This document shows positions 1-5,965 of a stretch of 9,291 bases of DNA, piece after piece. Under the pieces are notes generated by a model. The model was not told the DNA's origin. It ran no database searches and saw only the letters and a program-made list of their open reading frames with translations. Positions within the stretch are counted from its first letter, which is position 1. Every line of letters starts with the position of its first letter. Origin of the DNA: an uncultured Bacteroidales bacterium (lineage in GTDB: Bacteria > Bacteroidota > Bacteroidia > Bacteroidales > UBA932); assembly GCA_900317065.1 (NCBI GenBank), contig ONFK01000044.1:1-9291 (forward strand). Direction: 5' to 3'. The translations under genes were made by a program, and so were the position numbers.

Positions 1-1758
1 GCGCATGCTGCTTGCGCCACCTGCATAGAACTGTTTCTCGAACGGCAGGGCGGATGAATTGCCGTAGGCGTAGCCCGCGCCGGCCAGGAACCTTGTCGCG
101 ATAGCATTCCCGTCCTTTGAACCGAAGCGCCAGGTGCGTCCGAAGGAGTATTCTCCCCTGATGTATTGAGCATAAGGAGAGCCACCTATGCAATAAGAAC
201 CGTCGTCGTTCTTCCCCATCCATCTGTTGAACAGGCTGAGAACGTTGCCGGAGAGGTCCAGGCTGAGCCTGCGGAAGTGATAATTACCCTTCGGAACGAT
301 TTCGGAACTGGAGTTGAAGTACAGCACCGCGCCTATGCCCGCATCGAGATGGTCCTGATAGGAGTAGCGCATATACGGATTGTTGGAGAGAGTCTTGCTG
401 AATGCGGCGTCGAGACCGTACAGTTTCACGAAATTCACCTGCAGCGGATACAGCTGGTAGCTGATATTGTGTCGGGCGGTGCCGGAATAACCGTAGTTGA
501 TGGATACTATGTTCCTGGTGTATTCCGGCCTGTTCTGATGGTTGAAAGCGACATTGAACTCTGTCCTGGGAATGACCGTCCGCCGGAACATGCTGTAGGG
601 CAGTCCGAGGAAACGGGGAAAACTCACCCCGGCGGAAATTCCGTATTCGGTGGCCCTTGTGTCGTCGTTGAACTTGAACTGGAAATCACCGTTGAAACCC
701 AGCGTGAGCCATTCTCCCCCATGGAAAATATTCTTGTGGAAATAGCTCAGCTGTGGAGAAATGCCCATCAGTCCGGAGGAGTTGCTGGAACCCTCGAGGT
801 TTATCTTGAAACCCTGAACGGGAGATCTCGTAAGGTTGATGCTGCAGTCTACTGTACTGCTGTCGGCCTGAGTCATCTCGACCGCTACGCCGCTGAACAA
901 TTTCAGGGCTGAAAGGCGGTTGTAGGTGGCCGCGACGGTATTTTCGCTGTAGACACTTCCGGGTTTTACGGTATTCAGCCCTTCAAGCACGGATTTGCGG
1001 AATTTCAGGTCTTCCGGGAGGGTGATCGAGACCTTGCCTATGGTATACTTGTTCAGGGGAACCGCACTGGCTTCGGTCTGGCTGCGTTCGAATTCACGAA
1101 TACGGTATTTCAGAAGGGTATGCCCGCCGAGAGTATCCGCCTCGAAAGAATAGTTGTTCCTGCTCAGGGAATAGTAGCCCATGTTCCTGAGCCTGGCAGC
1201 GGAACGCACTGTTTCCTGCTCGAGCATCTGCTCCGAAAGGAAGGCTCCCCTGAGTTCTTTCGACACCCTGGCCGTGTCCGCGTTGAAATCGTCGGAGAAA
1301 GGTGCGTAATCGGGGACCTCGTAGACTATATCCTCGATACGGTATCTGTCTCCCAGGTGTACCAGATAGTCGACCCTAATCTTTTTGCCGTGACGGACCG
1401 TCGCCGTGTCCACCTTGGAATCATAGTATCCAAGATACTTCAGATGGTTGGAGATATTCGTGATGGACGTTCCTACAGCGGCTTCGTCATAGACTATTGG
1501 CGGAGTGCCGAGTTTGTGGAAGAGGCCGTCTTTTCTGGACCAGTTGTATACGTAGAGGAAGGGATTGAAACCTAGCAGCCCGCCGCTCTCATCTCCCTGG
1601 CGTATGTAGTTGCTGATTTCGCTGCTGTTGAATTCCGGGTCCCCGCTTACGGTGACCGTATTCTCCTCCAGCCGGTACTGCCCGTCTTCCAGCACGCGTG
1701 TGGTGCTGCAGGAGAAGGACAGGATGCAGATGGCGGCCAGCAGGAGTGATTTTCTCAT
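1..1758 (-). CDS. tamL: TamL-like outer-membrane assembly lipoprotein (BamA/TamA family), 3' end outside window
   Basis: The minus strand reads open from ATG at 1758 to base 1, giving 586 codons with no stop. Residues 1-17 (MRKSLLLAAICILSFSC) form a lipoprotein signal with the likely lipidated Cys at 17, followed by STTRVLEDGQYRL, a beginning typical of Bacteroidota TamL proteins. POTRA-like alpha/beta units lie at about 95-140, 141-222 and 239-312 (note LKYLGYY, LRNMGYY, KLFSGV). A beta-barrel region of alternating aromatic strands starts near 316. It includes FPRFLGLPY (380-388), PEYTRN (411-416), and YAGGASSMR just before the edge, where the barrel's conserved RG-type loop would follow. 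In this family TamL works with TamB in outer-membrane biogenesis, and tamB often lies downstream, here to the left of the window. The start is fixed by the signal peptide. Family assignment is strong; TamL rather than another lipidated BamA paralogue is inferred from the Cys and N-terminus. Confidence 0.88.
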   Translation of the reverse strand, partial: MRKSLLLAAICILSFSCSTTRVLEDGQYRLEENTVTVSGDPEFNSSEISNYIRQGDESGGLLGFNPFLYVYNWSRKDGLFHKLGTPPIVYDEAAVGTSITNISNHLKYLGYYDSKVDTATVRHGKKIRVDYLVHLGDRYRIEDIVYEVPDYAPFSDDFNADTARVSKELRGAFLSEQMLEQETVRSAARLRNMGYYSLSRNNYSFEADTLGGHTLLKYRIREFERSQTEASAVPLNKYTIGKVSITLPEDLKFRKSVLEGLNTVKPGSVYSENTVAATYNRLSALKLFSGVAVEMTQADSSTVDCSINLTRSPVQGFKINLEGSSNSSGLMGISPQLSYFHKNIFHGGEWLTLGFNGDFQFKFNDDTRATEYGISAGVSFPRFLGLPYSMFRRTVIPRTEFNVAFNHQNRPEYTRNIVSINYGYSGTARHNISYQLYPLQVNFVKLYGLDAAFSKTLSNNPYMRYSYQDHLDAGIGAVLYFNSSSEIVPKGNYHFRRLSLDLSGNVLSLFNRWMGKNDDGSYCIGGSPYAQYIRGEYSFGRTWRFGSKDGNAIATRFLAGAGYAYGNSSALPFEKQFYAGGASSMR

Positions 1759-1765
1759 ATTCTCA

Positions 1766-1773
1766 CAAATATA
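1766..1773 (-). promoter_or_regulatory. Bacteroidota -7 promoter box for the tamL-like gene
   Basis: On the minus strand this reads TATATTTG, an exact match to the TAnnTTTG -7 consensus. It ends only seven bases before the ATG at 1758. No TTTG-like -33 box is visible at the usual 19-21 base spacing. A start site about four bases past the box would leave a leader of around four bases. This is sequence-based inference only. Confidence 0.5.
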
Positions 1774-1780
1774 ACAATTA

Positions 1781-1812
1781 TTTGTTTTTGTCTGTCCTAG
1801 AATGTATTTTTG
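1781..1812 (+). promoter_or_regulatory. Bacteroidota promoter for the RNA methyltransferase-GH13 pair
   Basis: TTTG at 1781-1784 matches the -33 element and TATTTTTG at 1805-1812 matches TAnnTTTG. The spacer is 20 bases, inside the usual 19-21. The -7 box ends five bases before the ATG at 1818, so transcription would begin almost at the start codon. The -33 box lies just seven bases beyond the opposing -7 box of the tamL-like gene, so polymerase footprints for the two directions should overlap. Confidence 0.65.
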
Positions 1813-1817
1813 CAGCG

Positions 1818-2522
1818 ATGGAAACTATCAGCAACAACGAGTTGAAGCAGATCCGTGCGCTGCGCGAAAAGAAATACAGGGACGAGTCCGGGCTTTTCCT
1901 GGTAGAAGGTGAAAAACTGGTGGCCGAAGCGGAGGCGTCCGGCTTCGGGATAGTCAGGATAATACGCAGGGACGAAGTCGGAGAAAAGACGATGGAGCGC
2001 ATAAGCACCATGAGTTCCCCATCCCCCGTAATTGCCGTGGTCCGCAAGCCGGCCGTTTCGGAGCATGTTCCGGGAGGTCTGTGCATAGCCCTTGATTCCG
2101 TGCGCGATCCCGGCAATCTGGGCACCATACTCCGCATCGCCGACTGGTTCGGCGTTGACTGCATCTTCGCCTCCCCCGACAGCGTCGAAGTCTATAATCC
2201 GAAGGTGGTTCAGGCATCGATGGGCGCGATCTTCCGCAAAAAGCTGATTTACTGCGACATGGTGGATAAATGCAAGGAATTCCGCGCTGCCGGCCTGCAC
2301 GTCTTCGGCACCTTCCTGGACGGCAGCGACATTTACGCATCCGAACTCCCCCGTGAAGGCCTGATAGTAATGGGCAACGAAGCCAACGGCATCAGCCGGG
2401 AGGTTGCCGCCGAGTGTGACTGCCGGCTCACTATACCCTCTTTCGGCGGAGGTTCGGAATCGCTGAACGTTTCCGTTGCAACCGCCATTACCGTTTCTGA
2501 ATTCAAGCGCAGATGGAAGTAA
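1818..2522 (+). CDS. SpoU/TrmH-family RNA 2'-O-ribose methyltransferase
   Basis: This 234-residue protein should transfer a methyl group from S-adenosylmethionine to a ribose 2'-OH in rRNA or tRNA in the cytoplasm. All three SPOUT motifs are visible. Motif 1 is DSVRDPGNLGTILRIADWFG (93-112), with N100 and the likely catalytic R106. Motif 2 is IVMGNEANGIS (183-193). Motif 3 is at 204-226, containing SESLNVSVATA. Residues 20-85 fit the small N-terminal substrate-binding domain (FLVEGEKLV at 27-35). I chose ATG 1818 because it follows the promoter directly; the frame is open upstream, but those extra codons read into the divergent promoter and the tamL-like gene and do not resemble the family. 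The target nucleotide cannot be read from sequence, so no specific symbol is given. The 3' end overlaps the GH13 gene by 10 bases, suggesting translational coupling. Confidence 0.92.
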   Translation: METISNNELKQIRALREKKYRDESGLFLVEGEKLVAEAEASGFGIVRIIRRDEVGEKTMERISTMSSPSPVIAVVRKPAVSEHVPGGLCIALDSVRDPGNLGTILRIADWFGVDCIFASPDSVEVYNPKVVQASMGAIFRKKLIYCDMVDKCKEFRAAGLHVFGTFLDGSDIYASELPREGLIVMGNEANGISREVAAECDCRLTIPSFGGGSESLNVSVATAITVSEFKRRWK

Positions 2523-3841
2523 TATATCAGGTCCTTCCCAGAATCTGGGGCAAAGGCAAATTCTCGGAATGGGACGGGGCGGCGTTCGCATATCTCAAAT
2601 CCTTGAATGTTACCGCTGTATGGTATACCGGAGTAATTCGCCACGCAAGCGGAAAGCCCTTTGTGAAGGGCGACCCCGGATCTCCCTATTCCATAGAGGA
2701 TTACCACGATGTAAATCCTTATCTCGCAGACAGGCCCGAGGCTCGCATGGACGAGTTCGAGAAGCTGGTAGGCCGAACTCACAAAGCCGGACTCAAGGTC
2801 ATAATCGACTATGTGCCCAATCATGTCAGTCCGGACTGCCCGGACCTGCCTAAATGCAACTACTGCGATTATGACTGGACCGACACCCTGAAGGTGGATT
2901 ACTCCCATCCCGACACTTACCGCAAGATGCTGGAAATCCTTTTGTTCTGGGCAGGCAAGGGCGTGGATGGATTCCGCTGCGACATGGTGGAGATGGTGCC
3001 TCCGGAATTCCTTGAATGGCTGATCGCCGAGGTGCGCAAGGTATATCCGCAGATGCTGTTCATAGGCGAAGTGTACGACAGAAACAATTACCGCCGTTTC
3101 ATAAAGGAGCTGGGCTTCGACCTGTTGTACGACAAATCCGGGTTTTACGACCATGTACGCGCGATTATCTGCAATGGAGCCTCCGCCCGCAATCTCACTC
3201 GCAACTGGCAGTCCCTGCAGGATCTCCAGCCCAACATGCTGAACTTTCTGGAGAATCACGACGAGCAGCGCTTCGCGTCCCCCTATTTCGCGGGAGACGC
3301 CCGCAAGGCCTTCCCGGCCCTGGCGGTCGGGGCGCTTTTCAACGGCGCGTCTTTCATGATATATGCCGGCCAGGAAGTGGGCGCGGACGCTGCTGAAGGC
3401 GCCGAAGGAAGGACATCCATTTTCAATTGGACCAGTCCGCTACAGTTGGAGCATCTGCACCGCTATGTGCGCAGCGGAAAGGGCCTTGACGCCGAAGAAT
3501 CCGCTCTGCTTTCCGAATACAGGCGGCTTCTTTCCCTGCTTTCGCTCCCCCAGTTCCGGGACGGTGAGGTTTACGACCTCTGCTGGTGCAATTCCATACT
3601 GTATGGTTTCGATCCCGAAAAGCATTTCGCCTTCCTGCGCTATAAGCGCCTGCCAAGAAAAAGAAAAGCAGACGCCACTCTGGTCGTCTGCAATTTCTCG
3701 TCCGAGCCTGTCGACATGAAAATCAATCTGCCCGAGGATCTGCGCTGCAGGAAGGAACTGTCCTGGCTGCCTCAGAGGCCGGGAGTACAGTTCACCGCTC
3801 CGTATGAGGCATACACTATTCCCTTGACATCTACGCAGTAA
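2513..3841 (+). CDS. GH13 alpha-amylase-family glycoside hydrolase, cytoplasmic
   Basis: This 442-residue enzyme has a complete GH13 catalytic set. Region I is DYVPNH (99-104). Region II is DGFRCDMVEM (152-161) with R155 and nucleophile D157. Region III is FIGEVYD (183-189) with acid/base E186. Region IV is FLENHD (245-250). The (beta/alpha)8 barrel is followed by a beta-sandwich C-domain from about 365, ending PYEAYTIPL, a usual GH13 ending. There is no signal peptide, so it should act on intracellular alpha-glucans or maltodextrins; the exact substrate and mode (amylase, glucosidase or transferase) cannot be read. The start MEVIYQVLPRIWG is the normal N-terminus for Bacteroidota relatives and lies inside the methyltransferase gene. 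Domain B is short and has an unusual Cys cluster (C109, C115, C118). The last 70 bases are also coding on the opposite strand. Confidence 0.93.
   Translation: MEVIYQVLPRIWGKGKFSEWDGAAFAYLKSLNVTAVWYTGVIRHASGKPFVKGDPGSPYSIEDYHDVNPYLADRPEARMDEFEKLVGRTHKAGLKVIIDYVPNHVSPDCPDLPKCNYCDYDWTDTLKVDYSHPDTYRKMLEILLFWAGKGVDGFRCDMVEMVPPEFLEWLIAEVRKVYPQMLFIGEVYDRNNYRRFIKELGFDLLYDKSGFYDHVRAIICNGASARNLTRNWQSLQDLQPNMLNFLENHDEQRFASPYFAGDARKAFPALAVGALFNGASFMIYAGQEVGADAAEGAEGRTSIFNWTSPLQLEHLHRYVRSGKGLDAEESALLSEYRRLLSLLSLPQFRDGEVYDLCWCNSILYGFDPEKHFAFLRYKRLPRKRKADATLVVCNFSSEPVDMKINLPEDLRCRKELSWLPQRPGVQFTAPYEAYTIPLTSTQ
3772..3841. other. 70-base convergent coding overlap
   Basis: The last 23 codons (stop included) of both the GH13 gene (plus) and the secreted-protein gene (minus) occupy the same DNA. 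On the plus strand it encodes the family-typical GH13 ending PYEAYTIPL. On the minus strand it encodes LYCVDVKGIVY, which looks like a closing propeller strand, then ASYGAVNCTPGL. The two frames are not codon-aligned. No hairpin terminator is visible for either gene here. Confidence 0.85.
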
Positions 3842-4635
3842 AGGTCTGATCCATAGACAAACAGGGATTCCGGCTCGTTGGGGATGCCGGCTTCTTTCAG
3901 GTCCCTGGCCCAGATTTCCCTTCCGTTCGAAAGGTCGTAACAGACAACAGCGGAATCTCCGCCCATGCCGTAGACCTGGTACATTTTTCCGTGACTTACG
4001 ACAGCTCCCTGAGTGGCGAGACGAAAGGCGTATACCCTCCTGTCTAGAATGTCGGACGTTTCGAGTTTGACTACGCTTTCATCGGGCTCCGGCAGGGCGA
4101 ATTTGATCATCTGCAGTCCGTTTCCGAAGCGTGCGTCGTTCCAACTTTCTCTGCTGTAGCCTGTTATGTAAAGGAATCCGGCATCTGTGTCAATTACGAG
4201 ATTGGGGTACCAGACACCCATCTGCACCGGAGACGGCAACTCTATCGTCTGAATCTGCGCAAGCGAATAATCACCCTGCGAACCGGATACTTTGAACACG
4301 CAGATGCAGTGTTCCGCCCTGTTCTCCTGACTGACATAGATGAGAGGAAACTTCGAGCCTTCGGCGGAACGCACGTTCGCGTTGTTGCAATGCCATGTCT
4401 TTCTGCCATCCAGAGGAATGCGTTGCAGATGCTCTTTTGTAGTCAGAGAATAGACGTCAACTGCCTTGGCGCCATCGAAAAACTGAAAGATGCAGCCGTC
4501 GATGAGGACTGCTCCCTGCCGTGAACCGGGGGAAGCCGATGGCGGCACCTGCTGGAATTCCACTTTAAAAAACTGGGCGTTTGCGCACCAGACGGTGCAT
4601 AATACGGACAATGTGATAAAAAAGACCTTTTTCAT
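3772..4635 (-). CDS. Secreted protein of unknown function with propeller-like repeats
   Basis: I do not recognise the family. The 287-residue protein starts with a clear Sec signal peptide (MKKVFFITLSVLCTVWCANA) with likely signal-peptidase I cleavage before Q21, so it should be periplasmic or exported. The mature part has repeated beta-hairpin units such as GAVLIDGCIFQFFDG (41-55), FPLIYVSQE (96-104), NLVIDTDAGFLYITGY (145-160), GAVVSHGKMYQVYGMGG (210-226) and ESLFVYGSDLYCVDVKGIVY (256-275). These alternate with strands ending in names of units or totals (VYSLTTKEHL, CYDLSNGREIWARDL), as in YncE- or PQQ-type beta-propellers. It may have five or six blades. The gene is real rather than a mirror of another: it fills 3842-4635 alone, has its own -7 box, and is out of codon register with GH13. 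Its last 23 codons, including the stop, overlap the GH13 3' end. Confidence 0.78.
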   Translation of the reverse strand: MKKVFFITLSVLCTVWCANAQFFKVEFQQVPPSASPGSRQGAVLIDGCIFQFFDGAKAVDVYSLTTKEHLQRIPLDGRKTWHCNNANVRSAEGSKFPLIYVSQENRAEHCICVFKVSGSQGDYSLAQIQTIELPSPVQMGVWYPNLVIDTDAGFLYITGYSRESWNDARFGNGLQMIKFALPEPDESVVKLETSDILDRRVYAFRLATQGAVVSHGKMYQVYGMGGDSAVVCYDLSNGREIWARDLKEAGIPNEPESLFVYGSDLYCVDVKGIVYASYGAVNCTPGL

Positions 4636-4643
4636 AAGTGTAG

Positions 4644-4651
4644 CAAAGATA
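4644..4651 (-). promoter_or_regulatory. Bacteroidota -7 promoter box for the secreted-protein gene
   Basis: The minus strand reads TATCTTTG, an exact TAnnTTTG match, ending eight bases before the ATG at 4635. No -33 TTTG is found at 19-21 bases. The predicted leader is about five bases, and the start codon cannot move downstream without destroying the signal peptide. Confidence 0.5.
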
Positions 4652-4660
4652 CAAAAAGTC

Positions 4661-4691
4661 TATGCCGTTTGAGTGTTTTTTCTTAACTTTG
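4661..4691 (+). promoter_or_regulatory. Bacteroidota promoter for the phosphofructokinase-ligA-yihY-rel run
   Basis: TAACTTTG at 4684-4691 matches TAnnTTTG exactly. TATG at 4661-4664, one mismatch from the TTTG -33 box, sits 19 bases upstream. The predicted start site near 4695 gives a leader of about 32 bases, AT-rich and without a Shine-Dalgarno sequence, before ATG 4727. It is the only visible promoter for the four downstream genes. Confidence 0.55.
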
Positions 4692-4726
4692 CGTGCGTAT
4701 AAATAATAGAAACTTCACTTTTTATT

Positions 4727-5956
4727 ATGAAAGATTCAATAATTATCCTTTGTGGCGGTGGCCCGGCTCCGGGCATGAACACCGTCGTTTGCTCTGTAGC
4801 AAAGACTTTCCTTTCCAATGGTTATCGCGTAATCGGCCTTCACGGCGGATATTCCGGTCTTTTCAACCAGAATCCCCGCACCGAGGAAATCGACTTCTTC
4901 AAGGCTGACGCGTACTTCAACCGCGGCGGTTCCTATCTTCAGATGAGCCGTTTCAAACCCACGGACGAAGATTTCGAGAAGAACTTCAACCTTGGCCTGT
5001 TCAAGGACAACAACATCAAGCTCCTTGTCACCGTCGGCGGCGACGACACCGCTTCTACGGCAAACCGTATCGCCAAATTCCTCGAGGCGAAGAAATATCC
5101 CATCCACAATATCCACGTGCCCAAGACCATCGACAACGACCTTCCTCTTCCCGGAAACGCTCCAACCTTCGGGTTCAATTCCGCCAAGGACGAAGGCGCT
5201 CACCTTGCACGCACCGTATATGAGGATGCCCGCACATCCGGCAACTGGCTGCTCATCAGCGCCATGGGCCGCAGCGCAGGACATCTCGCCCTCGGAATCG
5301 GTGAGGCTACCCACTGCCCTATGACCATCATCCCCGAGATGTTCAACAAGACCGGCATCTCCCTCGACAAGATAGTCAGGCTCGCCATTTCCGCCATCAT
5401 CAAGCGCAAGATTCTCGGAATCCCCTACGGCACCGTAGTGGTTGCCGAAGGCGTGTTCCACGACCTTGATCCCCAGGAAATCAAGAACGCGGGCGTCAAC
5501 ATGACCTACGACGAGCACGGACATCCCGAACTCGGCAAGATCAGCAAGGCAGTCCTTTTCAACGACATCCTCGAGAAGGAATTCAAGAAGGTTGGCCTCA
5601 AGATCAAGACCCGTCCCGTGGAAATCGGCTACGACGTCCGCTGCCAGGATCCTATCGGCTACGACCTGACCTACTGCACCGAACTCGCAATGGGAGCGTT
5701 CGAACTCTTCTCCAAGGGCGAGACCGGATGCATGGTATATGTAGATGCCGACGGCGAGGCTCATCCTCTCTACCTCAAGGATCTGCAGAACGCCGAGGGC
5801 AAGATTCCTCCGCGTCGCGTGAACATCGAGGGCGGCACCGCGCAGAACTACTATGCGCACATCTGCCACTACATCACCCCCGCCGATTACGAGGCAGCGA
5901 AGAAGTACGTCCCCAATCCCGAGGAGTACGACTTCAAGAAGATTCTCTGCTGGTAA
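4727..5956 (+). CDS. 6-phosphofructokinase, pyrophosphate-dependent type
   Basis: This 409-residue cytoplasmic enzyme phosphorylates fructose 6-phosphate to fructose 1,6-bisphosphate. The phosphate-donor loop is GGGPAPGMN (10-18). The donor-selecting motif is GGDDTAS (104-110), with Asp107 where ATP enzymes carry Gly (GGDGS). The catalytic motif is PKTIDND (132-138), with Lys133 where ATP enzymes carry Gly (PGTIDND). Both changes are established markers of PPi use. The sugar-phosphate site MGRSAGHLALG is at 180-190 and IIPE at 201-204. A PPi enzyme is reversible and can serve glycolysis and gluconeogenesis. The length exceeds bacterial ATP PfkA (about 320) and fits the 400-420 residue PPi-type group. 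It opens a tight plus-strand run; ligA follows after nine bases with no terminator. Donor preference is inferred from two residues, not shown. Confidence 0.93.
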   Translation: MKDSIIILCGGGPAPGMNTVVCSVAKTFLSNGYRVIGLHGGYSGLFNQNPRTEEIDFFKADAYFNRGGSYLQMSRFKPTDEDFEKNFNLGLFKDNNIKLLVTVGGDDTASTANRIAKFLEAKKYPIHNIHVPKTIDNDLPLPGNAPTFGFNSAKDEGAHLARTVYEDARTSGNWLLISAMGRSAGHLALGIGEATHCPMTIIPEMFNKTGISLDKIVRLAISAIIKRKILGIPYGTVVVAEGVFHDLDPQEIKNAGVNMTYDEHGHPELGKISKAVLFNDILEKEFKKVGLKIKTRPVEIGYDVRCQDPIGYDLTYCTELAMGAFELFSKGETGCMVYVDADGEAHPLYLKDLQNAEGKIPPRRVNIEGGTAQNYYAHICHYITPADYEAAKKYVPNPEEYDFKKILCW

Positions 5957-5965
5957 TATCCCAAG

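Noticed and set aside
166..1575. Plus-strand open frames at 166-912 and 1120-1575
   Set aside because: Both lie in codon register opposite the tamL-like gene, whose minus-strand product shows a lipoprotein signal, POTRA-like units and barrel strands.
1698..1817. An upstream ATG at 1698 extending the methyltransferase by 40 residues
   Set aside because: The extra residues run through the divergent promoter and into the tamL-like gene and do not resemble the family; ATG 1818 follows the promoter and gives a normal length.
1797..3259. Minus-strand open frames at 1797-2591 and 2333-3259
   Set aside because: They mirror the methyltransferase and GH13 genes in codon register, and the plus-strand products carry complete catalytic motifs.
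4668..4671. TTTG as a -33 box for the phosphofructokinase promoter
   Set aside because: Only 12 bases separate it from the -7 box, too short for the 19-21 base spacing; the TATG at 4661 fits the spacing better.
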